Of a DNA stretch of 64,000 bases, positions 30,264-40,404 are shown piece by piece (position 1 is the first letter of the stretch; each line of letters opens with the position of its first letter). Position numbers and translations under genes: made by a program. Source of the DNA: Nakaseomyces glabratus (lineage: Eukaryota > Ascomycota > Saccharomycetes > Saccharomycetales > Saccharomycetaceae); assembly GCF_010111755.1 (NCBI RefSeq), contig NC_088959.1, forward strand, positions 1,078,526 through 1,142,525. The letters run 5' to 3'. Under the pieces are notes generated by a model, which was not told the DNA's origin, ran no database searches, and was given only the letters and a program-made list of their open reading frames with translations.

Positions 30264-30678
30264 ATGATCAGAATAAAATAGTCACTTAGTAGAACATGAT
30301 TGAATAGACAATGGTTTTTATAAAGTATAATAAAAATGGCGTATAAATCACCAAATGATAGTATTTTAGTAATTGAAGCATTCAGTGGCTGTCTATACTT
30401 CGATGAGTTTAAATCATTCAGAACGTATACTACTTTCGGATTTGACGCGTTTACTGTTTATATTTACATTTCATAACGCGTTGCCATTTATAGTTGTTTC
30501 AATTATGTTGAATCCTAATCAAAATCGCTATTAAAAAGTCATTGGATTATTAAGTATCAATAGGTATTACGTATAGCCCGCAAGCAATTTAAACTACGTG
30601 TAAACAAGAAGACTTTCCCATACGTTCTCTAGAACTAGGTAGCAATAACTCAAGATCTAAATACTGTTGGTTGGAAAG
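30264..30678. other. Intergenic: PEX27 to SLK19
   Basis: 415 bp with two MCB elements (separate entry). No TOA1 here, in contrast to S. cerevisiae. Confidence 0.6.
30445..30481. promoter_or_regulatory. Pair of MCB elements upstream of SLK19
   Basis: ACGCGT at 30445-30450 and 30476-30481, 31 bp apart, ~200-235 bp upstream of the SLK19 ATG. ACGCGT is the MBF (Mbp1-Swi6) site of G1/S genes; a kinetochore/spindle gene is a sensible target. Confidence 0.6.
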
Positions 30679-33129
30679 ATGGAAGGTTCTGAGATTAAAA
30701 CACCTGTAAAAACCATTGAAGCCGATCCAACATTGCCACATGTATCTGCAGATTGCAATGCAGAAGAAATCTCAGCCCCAAATAGCCATCTGAAAGTGCA
30801 TCCTCATGGGTTGTCGAGTAAGAAAAAGATTGCTACTTTTCAGTTGAGGACGCCAACAGATGACAACTCCAGCGATCCAAAGGACGGAAATAAACTTCAG
30901 TTTGAAAACAATTCTAATGATAACGAAGTCGAGAATATCCAAAACAATCGAAATGATGAGAGTATATTGGAAAATATGGATGTTAACACCATTATGAAAA
31001 GAAAAAGAAGTCACAATAACGAAGACAAAACTGTTACTCTAACCAATAAATATTCTGATGAGAATATAAACATTTCAGATGACATGAAAGAAAATCACCC
31101 ACTAACATTATCGAACAAAGAATCGCTGCCAACTGAGAGGAATGCGAACCAAGAGCAATCTAATAAAAGACCAAGAGTCGATGGTTTACAAGCAGCCCCA
31201 GAACTGGATACAGTAAGGTCAAACCAACTAAATGATGACGATCAAAATGTACAAATTGAAATGTTGGAAAACAATTCGAGCCCGTTAAAGAATGAGGGTG
31301 ATATATCCAATATAAACAAGAATGATACAGCAGATATCCTAAATTCAATAAAAAATGAAATTGACAATTTCGATTCTACATATTCTTCACCAAGTACTCC
31401 TGCTAAGAAAGACGATGATGGCAAAAATATAGCTATGGATACAATATTTAATACAACTGAGAGTATTCATAAGTTGTCACCCATTTTTCCTAAATCTCAG
31501 AGGAGCCACGATACAGTTAATTCTGAATACAATACAGATATAGATAAGGCCCACTCAGTATCATTAGAAATATTGAGAAGAAACGAGGAGTTAGCAAATG
31601 AAGTGCATAAAACGAATACAGATCTAAATGATTGTCTAATGAAATTAGAAAACTTAAGTTATGAGTTTCAGAAGCATAAAGAACAATCATTAGTAGATCA
31701 AGAGAGGCTTACAGAAAAAACCGAGGAACTCGAAGACTCATTAGAGAAGTTGACTGTGCTCAGGGAAGAACTCTCAACCAATGTAGCAAACTTAGAGAAA
31801 CAGTTGCATGAGAAGCAAGATGAAATTAAAATGTTAAACCAAAATCAAAGTATTCTACAGCATAATTTTGACAAAAAGCTAGAAGATGAACAAAAAGCAA
31901 GAGAAGAATATATCATAATTCAAAATGAGAAGGATAAGGCAATTGAAGATCTCAGAAATTGCAAAGGTAAGGTTGAAGAGCTAGAATCAGAAATAATCAC
32001 ATTGAAAACACAAATAAATGAAAATGAAGATTGGAATTCAAAACTCCTTCAAGAAAAAACCAACTTAGAGGCACAGGTTAAGAATATAGAAGAAAAGGAT
32101 TTATTGAAATCGGAACAAATTACAGAACTTGAAAAAAAGCTTCAAGACGCCATATCCTCTCAGAAAAATACGAATACAGAACTCTCACTAAAAGTTGAAG
32201 AACTACTTAAAACAAATTCAAGTCTCGAAAAGGATGCTATTACCTGGAAGTACAAATTGGAAAGTAGAGAAATCGAGCTTAAAACTACCCTAGAAGGAAA
32301 AGAAAAAGAATTAGCCAATGCAACCTCTACCCTAAGCAAATACGAGTCACAAATAAGGGAATTAAGATCAGAACTTACAGACGTTGAAATGAAATACAGC
32401 ACTTTAAAGAAATCCTTTGAAGATGTCGATGATGACGCAAAGATTAGGAGCGCTGAAGTAACTGAACTTAATTATAAAATCGATGATTTGCGAGAAAAAG
32501 TTGAAAATTTAGAGTCTTCATTGCAAGAAAAGGACGACTACATTAACAAATTGAAAGAAGAACTACAGTCGAAGAAAGATGAGCACAGTAAAACACTACT
32601 TGAACTTGAGAGTGTGCATCTGAAAAACAATAATATCGAAAAAGAACACCTGGCAGAGCTTGAAGGACTTCATGAGAGTTTAAGCCATTTGGAAGAAGAA
32701 TTAAAATCCAAGACTATATGTGTTAATGATATGAAAGATGAGATCTCAAAATTAGAGGATGAAAAGAAGGAATATTTATCTTCAGTTTCAAAACAAAATA
32801 CAACATCTATAAATACTGAAGGTATTATGAATCTACAAAACCTTCAAAGAGAAATAGACCAGCTAAGAGATAAACTGAATAACTCAGAGCAAGAAAAGAA
32901 CAAACAACTGCAGCAACTATCAGACGACCTATATGTCCAATATTCTTCAAAGCACGAGCAGAAAGTGAAAATGTTGAAGAAAAACTATGAGGCAACCTAT
33001 AAAAAGAACTTAGAGGAACTGAAAATGCAGAACAAAAGCTATATACAAGAAATCAAACAATTAACATCCCAACTTGATTACGAAAGAAAAGAAAAACAAG
33101 AATTACTGAAACTGCTTGAGCAAAAATAA
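30679..33129 (+). CDS. SLK19: SLK19, kinetochore/spindle midzone coiled-coil protein
   Basis: 816 residues from the ATG at 30679; the frame opens four codons earlier at a TTG. From memory S. cerevisiae Slk19 is 821. It acts at kinetochores and the anaphase spindle midzone and in the FEAR network releasing Cdc14, where it is a separase substrate. The first ~285 residues are disordered, Asn/Ser/Asp-rich, with basic patches KRKRS and KRPR. From about 290 to the end the protein is an almost continuous heptad coiled coil (LEEELKSK, LESSLQEKDD and similar). I did not find an unambiguous separase site. It converges with LIP5, as in S. cerevisiae. Confidence 0.85.
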   Translation: MEGSEIKTPVKTIEADPTLPHVSADCNAEEISAPNSHLKVHPHGLSSKKKIATFQLRTPTDDNSSDPKDGNKLQFENNSNDNEVENIQNNRNDESILENMDVNTIMKRKRSHNNEDKTVTLTNKYSDENINISDDMKENHPLTLSNKESLPTERNANQEQSNKRPRVDGLQAAPELDTVRSNQLNDDDQNVQIEMLENNSSPLKNEGDISNINKNDTADILNSIKNEIDNFDSTYSSPSTPAKKDDDGKNIAMDTIFNTTESIHKLSPIFPKSQRSHDTVNSEYNTDIDKAHSVSLEILRRNEELANEVHKTNTDLNDCLMKLENLSYEFQKHKEQSLVDQERLTEKTEELEDSLEKLTVLREELSTNVANLEKQLHEKQDEIKMLNQNQSILQHNFDKKLEDEQKAREEYIIIQNEKDKAIEDLRNCKGKVEELESEIITLKTQINENEDWNSKLLQEKTNLEAQVKNIEEKDLLKSEQITELEKKLQDAISSQKNTNTELSLKVEELLKTNSSLEKDAITWKYKLESREIELKTTLEGKEKELANATSTLSKYESQIRELRSELTDVEMKYSTLKKSFEDVDDDAKIRSAEVTELNYKIDDLREKVENLESSLQEKDDYINKLKEELQSKKDEHSKTLLELESVHLKNNNIEKEHLAELEGLHESLSHLEEELKSKTICVNDMKDEISKLEDEKKEYLSSVSKQNTTSINTEGIMNLQNLQREIDQLRDKLNNSEQEKNKQLQQLSDDLYVQYSSKHEQKVKMLKKNYEATYKKNLEELKMQNKSYIQEIKQLTSQLDYERKEKQELLKLLEQK

Positions 33130-33315
33130 GCCGGAATATTATAGTATATACCACCATACCACTAATTCAAGTGTTTGCTTAAATAAATAAAAAATTAATT
33201 ACAGGATTTTTTCACAAACAATACATCTCATTAATATAGTTTCAATCACTTATTATTTCGCAATAGTTCGTTGCAAGAAGGTAATCCCTGATATATCCAA
33301 CAATCCATTGAACGA

Positions 33316-34491
33316 TTAGATTCGCTTATTGTCTTGCTTTCTTTTGTTAAGAACATTCTCAATAAATGCTTCACCTGCCTTATATGATGATCTAACCAAA
33401 GGACCAGAAGCACAATACAAGAATCCCATTTCTTTAGCTTTGTCTTTCCAATAATCAAACTTTTCAGGCCTTACATATTCTACTACTTTCATATGCCTCT
33501 TAGTTGGTCTCATATATTGTCCAAATGTTATCACATCACAGTTAATGGCCCTTAAATCTTGCATAGTCTGAATGATCTGGTCATCAGTTTCACCTAAACC
33601 AAGCATAACTGAAGTTTTAGTTATCAAAGAAGGGACAGTCTCCTTAGCCCTCTTCAATACATTTAATGACTGCCTGTACCCGGCACGACGATCCCTGACA
33701 TGTGGGGTTAAAGCTTCCACAGTCTCCAAGTTATGTGCATATACATCTAGTCCACTTTTAGCCATTACGTCTACCATTTCAAGATTTCCCAAGAAATCAC
33801 CCGTCAAAGCTTCAACAAGCGTCTTTGGAGCCTTCTGCTTAATTTTAATCACAGTTTCGGCCAAATGATGGGCACCACCATCTGGCAAATCATCTCTATC
33901 CACTGTCGTTAAAACCACATAACCGAGACCCCACCGAGATATAGCTTCAGCAGTATTCTCAGGTTCTGTTGGGTCCGGTTTTGCAGGATTTCTATTTGTC
34001 TTGACAGAGCAGAATCTACAACCTCTAGTACAAGTGTCTCCCAGTAGCATTATTGTAGCTGTAGCCTTAGATTTATCCTTACCTCCCCAACATTCGCCAA
34101 TATTCGGACATCTTGCTTCCTCACAAACAGTACTTAACTTAAGCTCCTTTACGTCCTTTTTTAGCTTGTGGTAGTTGACACCTTTAGGAATGGGAACTTT
34201 CAGCCATTTGGGCAATTTCTTATATTCCTCACGGTCCTGCCGCATTTGTTCTAAAGGATCAACTACAGTAAAACCAGCGGCTCGCCCACTTACGAAATCT
34301 TCAAATGATGGTCCCAAATTGAGAGCATCCTTGAACTCAGTTATACGTCTTCTTCTTCTGGTCTGTCCATTTGGCGCGCCAGCGCTTGCTGAACCAGTGT
34401 TAGCTGTGCTCGATATGCTGGCCCCAGAAACTTTAGCCTTGGTCGACACCAGAAACCTCCGCTGCACGGTGGTTAACCTCATATGCATCAT
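33316..34491 (-). CDS. LIP5: Lipoyl synthase, mitochondrial
   Basis: 391 residues from the ATG at 34489-34491 (the frame opens one TTG codon earlier; a second ATG follows directly). Radical SAM enzyme that inserts two sulphurs into protein-bound octanoyl groups to form lipoate for PDH, KGDH and the glycine cleavage system. It has both 4Fe-4S ligand sets: auxiliary cluster Cys123, Cys128, Cys134 ([12 protein letters not shown]) and radical SAM Cys154, Cys158, Cys161 (CTRGCRFC). The Arg/Ser/Thr-rich, acid-poor N-terminus (about 1-50, [16 protein letters not shown]) is a mitochondrial targeting sequence. From memory S. cerevisiae Lip5 is 414 residues. Divergent from MCA1 and convergent with SLK19, as in S. 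cerevisiae. Confidence 0.96.
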   Translation of the reverse strand: MMHMRLTTVQRRFLVSTKAKVSGASISSTANTGSASAGAPNGQTRRRRRITEFKDALNLGPSFEDFVSGRAAGFTVVDPLEQMRQDREEYKKLPKWLKVPIPKGVNYHKLKKDVKELKLSTVCEEARCPNIGECWGGKDKSKATATIMLLGDTCTRGCRFCSVKTNRNPAKPDPTEPENTAEAISRWGLGYVVLTTVDRDDLPDGGAHHLAETVIKIKQKAPKTLVEALTGDFLGNLEMVDVMAKSGLDVYAHNLETVEALTPHVRDRRAGYRQSLNVLKRAKETVPSLITKTSVMLGLGETDDQIIQTMQDLRAINCDVITFGQYMRPTKRHMKVVEYVRPEKFDYWKDKAKEMGFLYCASGPLVRSSYKAGEAFIENVLNKRKQDNKRI

Positions 34492-35042
34492 CAAGCTTGA
34501 AATCTTCTTATAGAACTGCTACGCTTGCCCGAAAACTGATACGCTGGCTGAACCACTAAATCAAGGCCTCACTGTTCATGATTTCAAATGATAACAGACA
34601 CAGTATTTATAGCTTAGAGATCGAACTGGGCTCTTTCCTTTAAGTCTTTGTAGCTTCTGACTTCTTCCGGGCTCGTTAGTCCTGAGCCAAAAACCAAATG
34701 CTCGCTCTCTACCTGCAAAACTTACTCAAAAACAACCCACTTTGGCTTAACGAGAAAATTGACGAAGAGACACTGAATTTTCATAAAAGAAGAGCCTCAT
34801 TAAGTGGTCCCTTATCTCTGCAATCTAAGGTCATCGGTGGGATATCAGATATCAACAAGGTATTTGAATAGAGTTACTGATCGCACTGGCCGCTCGTTTG
34901 TTGAGCATTATTGGCAAACAGAAGTATTCGACAAAGTTCTCGCGTGTATTGCCTATTACTTACGTTCTGTGATTTCTTTTTTTTAGCTATAGTATTGCTA
35001 AGGGTTCTCTTTGCTTAGTGTAAGTTATTAACAGAGACCAAG
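34492..35042. other. Divergent LIP5-MCA1 promoter region
   Basis: 551 bp shared promoter region. No sites that I can name with confidence; the 60-codon ORF at 34804-34986 is not credible. Confidence 0.6.
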
Positions 35043-36221
35043 ATGTATCCAGGAAGCGGCAATTACAGTTACAATAACAGACCTTCAATGCCGCCACCCG
35101 GCTTCAATGGTGATGGACAGGGATATAGACAAGAGTATGGTAATCAATATGGTGGGGGTTACCAGCAGCAACAATATCAAGACCAATACCAAGGAGAAAA
35201 CCGCGGCCAATACCAAGGCCAGTATCAAGACCAACCAGAATATGGCCGGCCTCCAAGTGGGATGGTTCGACCACCATCTTCGATCCAGCAAGGAAATGGC
35301 CAACAATTCCAGTATTCACAGATGACCGGTAGAAGGAAGGCTTTGTTAATAGGTATCAATTACATCGGTTCAAAAAACGCCCTTCGCGGCTGCATCAATG
35401 ATGCACATAATATTTTTAATTATCTGACCACATATTGCGGTTATAGGCCGGAAGATATTGTAATGTTAACTGATGACCAAAGGGAAATGGTGAAAATACC
35501 ACTAAAAGAAAACATTATTAGGGCAATGCAATGGCTGGTGAAAGATGCTCAACCAAATGATGCTTTATTTTTTCATTACTCTGGTCATGGTGGACAGACA
35601 AAGGATCTGGATGGCGATGAAGAAGATGGAATGGATGACGTTATCTACCCTGTAGATTTTGAATCAGTAGGTCCCTTAATCGATGACACGATGCATGATA
35701 TAATGGTAAAGAGCCTACCTCAAGGTGCAAGATTAACCGCCCTGTTCGACTCCTGCCATTCAGGTACTGTCCTTGATTTACCTTACACATATTCTACAAA
35801 AGGTGTTATTAAGGAACCCAATATGTGGAAGGATGTTGGAAGTGATGGTATTCAAGCTGCAATGGCTTATGCAACTGGTAATCGATCGGCGCTTTTCAGT
35901 TCGATAGGAAATATGGTCAGCTCGGTTACGAAAAAGCAAAACGTTGATAGAGAGAGAGTAAGACAAATCAAGTTTTCTCCGGCCGACGTTATTATGTTGT
36001 CCGGATCAAAGGATAACCAAACATCAGCAGACACGTTCGCAGATGGGCAAAATATTGGTGCCATGTCACATGCATTCATTAGTGTTATGACAAGACAACC
36101 TCAACAGAGCTACCTTTCTCTTTTACAGAATCTCAGAAATGAATTAGCAGGGAAGTATAGCCAAAAACCACAATTATCGGCATCTCACCCTATAGATGTC
36201 AACCTACAATTCATTATGTAG
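35043..36221 (+). CDS. MCA1: Metacaspase
   Basis: 392 residues; from memory S. cerevisiae Mca1 (Yca1) is 432. Ca2+-dependent cysteine protease cleaving after Arg/Lys, linked to proteostasis, aggregate handling and stress-induced death. The N-terminal ~90 residues are a Gln/Tyr/Gly/Pro-rich prion-like segment with QYQ repeats. The p20 domain holds the catalytic dyad His182 (HYSGHGGQ) and Cys238 (FDSCHSG). The p10-like end includes SGSKDNQTSAD (about 320-330). Both catalytic residues are intact. The shorter length is in the Q-rich part. Divergent from LIP5 and convergent with BFR1. Confidence 0.96.
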   Translation: MYPGSGNYSYNNRPSMPPPGFNGDGQGYRQEYGNQYGGGYQQQQYQDQYQGENRGQYQGQYQDQPEYGRPPSGMVRPPSSIQQGNGQQFQYSQMTGRRKALLIGINYIGSKNALRGCINDAHNIFNYLTTYCGYRPEDIVMLTDDQREMVKIPLKENIIRAMQWLVKDAQPNDALFFHYSGHGGQTKDLDGDEEDGMDDVIYPVDFESVGPLIDDTMHDIMVKSLPQGARLTALFDSCHSGTVLDLPYTYSTKGVIKEPNMWKDVGSDGIQAAMAYATGNRSALFSSIGNMVSSVTKKQNVDRERVRQIKFSPADVIMLSGSKDNQTSADTFADGQNIGAMSHAFISVMTRQPQQSYLSLLQNLRNELAGKYSQKPQLSASHPIDVNLQFIM

Positions 36222-36547
36222 AAGTGCATTAGACGAAAAGAAAGACTAACGTGACTCTGAATAAAAAGAGAAGTGCTATAGATTTTCTTAATTTGATTAA
36301 TAAACTCTACAAAGAAATGCTGAACATATAAGATCATACCAATGGATTTTTTAAATGTATTGTGTATGTACATTATTTTATTAGTTACGTAAAAATATAT
36401 CGTCTTAGATGAAAACTAAGTAATAGTTATGAAACAACATCCAAGCAGCATTAATGTTTTTATGAGATACACATTGAAGCTGAAATTGTCATTATAATCA
36501 ATAAAAACTTGCCTTGGAACGTATATTTACAATTCTCTGAGATCCAC
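36222..36547. other. Convergent MCA1-BFR1 intergenic region
   Basis: 326 bp of AT-rich terminator sequence; nothing else seen. Confidence 0.6.
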
Positions 36548-37975
36548 TTAGTCATTGTCCTCGTTTTCCTTTTTGGACTCTTCTTCTTCCTTCTCCTTTT
36601 GTCTCTTCTCCTCCAACTCCCTCTTCACTTCATTTTCCTTCTCTTCATAAGCAAGTTCTAACTTTTTCATTTGTTCTTCAACAGCTTTAATGTTCTTTTC
36701 AGTTTGTTCGTCTTGGTTGCTCTTGAATTCTTCAAGCTTCTTCTTCAATTGCTCCACGGAAGTAGCAACATCATCCTGAGTAATAGGAACGGTAACGTCA
36801 AGCTCAGCTAAAGTGGCAATCAATGTTGGCTCTAAAGTAATCTTACCATCAACCTTGGTGAATAAGTTTTGGGAAGAAGGCTCCTTGGCACTTTGAGACT
36901 TCTTCTTATGCTTCTTGGACTTAGATGGGGCAACTCTGTTATAAGAGTCATCCTTCTTCTCTACCAACACTAAACCATCATTGTTGACTGGAGCGTTGGA
37001 CATGACTGGTTCGGCTGCACCATTCTCCAACTCTTGCAAAACATTCTTCTTTGGCTTTTCAAAAGTAGGATCTAAAATAACTAGAGTATTCTCAATGGCT
37101 TCAATTTCATAAGTGAAAGCTGGGATTCTAGCATGGGTCAACTTCTCTTGCAATTTGCCCAATTTAGCATCTTTCTCCTCCAAAACCTTCGAAAGTTTTT
37201 CCTCTTCTTCACGCTTTAAACGTTGCTTTTCTAACTTATTCTTGAAGGCCTTAAACTCATTGTCAAAATCAGCTCTGATCTTTCTGATTTGAGAGTACAC
37301 CTCGTCACGTTTCTTGTACAATGCAGTACGCTTGTTGTAAAGAGTTTGTCTCTTGTCAAAAACAGTTTGAGTGCTGGATTGCAACTCGTTCAATCTCTTT
37401 TGATTTTCATCAAATTGAGCAGACAACTCTCTGGAGTTCATACCAGACAATTCCTCCTTTAGTTTAACAATCTTGTCTTTGTCAGTGTCGATCGCTTTCT
37501 TGATTGGATCGATGGCAACCAAATCCTTGATCAACTTGTTCAATGAATTTAATTCCTTGACAAGCATCTTTTCTTCAACCAAGGACATATCACCAGTTGA
37601 GATCTGGTCTTCAATTTGATTGATTCTTTGTTTGGCTTCAGCAGTAGTGGTGTACTTTGACTTTTTACCAATTCTGTCTTGAATCTCACCAGTTCTCCTC
37701 TTGATTTGAGAATCCAATTGCTTGATACTGTCATGAATGGCGTTTCTGCGAGCCTTCAAGTCAGCTTGGGTCTTGATAATCTCCTTGGTTTTTTCTTGCA
37801 ACTTCTTACGCTCATTTTGGGTCTTGTCGTTGACTTGATTTTGATCGATTTGCTTGCGCAATTGATTCAATTCTTCATCAATCTTTTTCAATTGGACATT
37901 CAAAGTTTCCAATTTCTTGTCTCTAACGGACACATCAGGACGCTTGATTCTTTGTTGTTGTTGTTGGGAGGACAT
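36548..37975 (-). CDS. BFR1: BFR1, polysome/ER-associated mRNP protein
   Basis: 475 residues; from memory ~470 in S. cerevisiae. Bfr1 associates with polysomes and mRNP complexes at the ER, helps localise mRNAs for secreted proteins, and was isolated as a brefeldin A resistance factor. Nearly all of the protein is charged coiled coil (about 10-300 and 400-465), with a Lys-rich patch KSKKHKKKSQ (about 350-360). There is no catalytic domain. Codon use is strongly biased toward preferred codons, indicating high expression. The ATG at 37973-37975 is the first in frame. Convergent with MCA1, as in S. cerevisiae. Confidence 0.92.
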   Translation of the reverse strand: MSSQQQQQRIKRPDVSVRDKKLETLNVQLKKIDEELNQLRKQIDQNQVNDKTQNERKKLQEKTKEIIKTQADLKARRNAIHDSIKQLDSQIKRRTGEIQDRIGKKSKYTTTAEAKQRINQIEDQISTGDMSLVEEKMLVKELNSLNKLIKDLVAIDPIKKAIDTDKDKIVKLKEELSGMNSRELSAQFDENQKRLNELQSSTQTVFDKRQTLYNKRTALYKKRDEVYSQIRKIRADFDNEFKAFKNKLEKQRLKREEEEKLSKVLEEKDAKLGKLQEKLTHARIPAFTYEIEAIENTLVILDPTFEKPKKNVLQELENGAAEPVMSNAPVNNDGLVLVEKKDDSYNRVAPSKSKKHKKKSQSAKEPSSQNLFTKVDGKITLEPTLIATLAELDVTVPITQDDVATSVEQLKKKLEEFKSNQDEQTEKNIKAVEEQMKKLELAYEEKENEVKRELEEKRQKEKEEEESKKENEDND

Positions 37976-39228
37976 TTTGCTGGGAGTTTCAAGTAAAAAT
38001 AAACAGAATAATGGCGAGTCTAGAAAACAATCAAACGATTATAATTCACACAGATTAAACCTTGGTAGAGGGTGGATAGTAGCACTTTATAGAAAGCTTG
38101 AAAGAAAATCTTATTCAGTATTTCTGCTTTTAATCTTCAAAATTTCTGTCTTTTTTTTTTCTGTCAAGAAGTCAAATAAAAGAGAGAATTGTCTGTTACC
38201 GTCTTTAGTCAAACAAAAAATGTAAAACACTTATAGTTCAAGTAAGAAACTGTACATTATATAGTTTACCATAATGCATGAGCAAAAAAAAAACCTGGCA
38301 TGTCGATCATTGTCAAAAATTAGTGTGCATGTAGTTCTTTCTCGAAACCAGAGGAAAAATGAGATTGGCAACAGGGTGGCCAAACGGTCTTGTCATTGAC
38401 TTGCCGTGAACGTCGACAATTGGTGCTGTACTGTTTCCAAGTTTCAAGGAAAGGGAGTAAATGATTGTCCTACGTTAGTTGCCTTCTGCTGTTACACTGT
38501 GTTGCGTGGCGTTTTTTCCATCCCGTGTAATAATAATCTGTCAGATGGCAAGCAGGCAGATGTGACAGGGCTGGTTATATTGCCTAAACATGAACCAAAC
38601 TGGAAAATATACCGTTCCTACGAGAGTCAATAACTCCCAGTACAAGATGTCATTAAGGAGAAGTTCTTCCCAATCCATTACTCAGATGCTGTGTGGTGAG
38701 AATACATCAGTACAGTGTTTGGAGAATGAGTGAGACTGTTGGTTATGGTGATATAATTGACCGAAATATGATAAAAGAACGTAGAGCACAATTACCCTTG
38801 AATGATTATAAATTCCGTTCAAGACATCGCATAAATACACCAGTAGCAAAATATTGATAAATGATTATTGGAGTTGATTTGAAATCCAAGCTGTAACTTT
38901 CAGTTGAAAAGTTACCTTAACCTTATCGAATAGGTCAGGCTCTTTCATGCATCAAATTACCCTAACACTAGTAGCTAATATGTATTCTATTCTATCTTAT
39001 AAATGAAATGTGATTCCACAGAATTTTGGGATTAACAATCTTTATGCTATTTTAGATGCTATTTCTATACAATTTATATACAAGTAGAATGCATTATAAT
39101 ACTGTTTTGTTATACCACTCGAAACCATGCCATAAAGGAACACTGTAACTCTTGTTTAAACAATATAAGAATAGCGAAGTTTCTCATCAATTAGGACCAA
39201 AAATCTACCAGAAAGAATGCCCCATTAA
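37976..39228. other. Intergenic: BFR1 promoter / MRM1 3' flank
   Basis: 1253 bp, more G+C between ~38.3 and 38.7 kb than in the flanks. The only longer open frame there (38406-38633) starts at GTG and has no recognisable character. Nothing else supported. Confidence 0.55.
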
Positions 39229-40404
39229 CTAAACCAGCTTTGACAGTAGTATACCAGTAGCAACACTTACATTTAAAGAGTCCACAGTTGAATTGTTAGT
39301 CATTTGGGGTATTGCGACGAGAAAATCACTTCTTTGCTTCAAATTAGTTCGTATTCCCGAGTATTCATTGCCCATTACTAACAGAATCGGCATGCTATGA
39401 CTCATATTATGCAAATCGCCAAGATCTAAAGTTTTTGCAACATCCTTTTTTGAATGGCCGTGTGAACTCGAAACTACTGTCCAACCCTCAGCCTGTGATA
39501 GCTCGAAAAATTTTAGAGGTTTGTCTACGTAAAACATAGGCAAGTAATCCACTGCGCCACTACTAGTTTTCGCCACAACTGGTCCAATAGCTGCACAATT
39601 TTTACGACTCAAAGCTACAAAATCAGCACCAAGGAAAAATGCACTTCTAATAATGGCACCCATATTATGGGGATCTGTCACCTCATCTAAATATATACCA
39701 ACTGGGTACTTCTTCCTTTCGTTATTGTGAAATTTCTCTGATTTTGACCATTGTGTGATTCCGTCAGTCTGCAATACATTGAAAGAGGCAGTATCTATGT
39801 TAACATTTTGCAGTGAATTGATTTCTGGTATCGAAAGTGGTTTGCACTCGAGTACCATATTATTGTGTACTGCTGATTTGGTAATTAAATTTAATTGATG
39901 CTTATCAGCAGTATCAATTTTTATGCCTTTTTCTTTGCATAGTCTGAGAATGGTCAACTTATTACTATCTTTATCATTAGTATCGTGATGTAGCAACCTT
40001 GTGAAATATCCTCTTCTATCACTTTCAAGGGCAGCTAATATCGGATTCACACCATAGAGGTACTCCGAAAGAGGATTGATGGCAAATTTAGTGACATTTG
40101 TGTACAAGTTTTTAAATTTCTGTCGATGGGCGTTCTTATTATCTCTATAGCTGTGACATATACCATCCAAACGTTGTTCGTGAGCTTCACGCTTTCCTAA
40201 GCTCCCTGCTTTTTGACGTTTCTTTTGATCTGCGTGTACATGTGCGTATTTCTTTCTGAACCATGTATCCTTATCAAGGCCATCACGTTCCCAAGCCTTA
40301 GATGTCTTATAAACGGGAATATTCCGATCGACACTTCTACGTTTTAAAGGCGACCCGTCTTTCACAGCAGGCCTAATGCTCATCCATCTCTTGGCTATGT
40401 TCAT
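39229..40404 (-). CDS. MRM1: Mitochondrial 21S rRNA 2'-O-ribose methyltransferase
   Basis: 391 residues; from memory S. cerevisiae Mrm1 is 412. SpoU/TrmH-type (SPOUT) enzyme that methylates a guanosine in the peptidyl transferase centre of mitochondrial 21S rRNA. The three family motifs are present in order: IYLDEVTDPHNMGAIIRS (about 247-264), LLVMGNEYSGIR (about 348-359) and IPQMTNNSTVDSLNVSVA (about 368-386). An N-terminal substrate-binding segment (YLYGVNPILAAL, about 110-121) and a basic mitochondrial-type leader (MNIAKRWMSIRP) precede them. It is the last conserved chromosomal gene before the 12-kb gene-free stretch; BFR1 on the same strand preserves YOR198C-YOR201C order. Confidence 0.93.
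   Translation of the reverse strand: MNIAKRWMSIRPAVKDGSPLKRRSVDRNIPVYKTSKAWERDGLDKDTWFRKKYAHVHADQKKRQKAGSLGKREAHEQRLDGICHSYRDNKNAHRQKFKNLYTNVTKFAINPLSEYLYGVNPILAALESDRRGYFTRLLHHDTNDKDSNKLTILRLCKEKGIKIDTADKHQLNLITKSAVHNNMVLECKPLSIPEINSLQNVNIDTASFNVLQTDGITQWSKSEKFHNNERKKYPVGIYLDEVTDPHNMGAIIRSAFFLGADFVALSRKNCAAIGPVVAKTSSGAVDYLPMFYVDKPLKFFELSQAEGWTVVSSSHGHSKKDVAKTLDLGDLHNMSHSMPILLVMGNEYSGIRTNLKQRSDFLVAIPQMTNNSTVDSLNVSVATGILLSKLV

Noticed and set aside
34621..34700. GTTCGATCTC near LIP5 as a tRNA B box
   Set aside because: No pairing T stem or acceptor arm on either side.
38406..38633. 75-codon ORF between BFR1 and MRM1
   Set aside because: Starts at GTG, which yeasts rarely use, and has no recognisable features.
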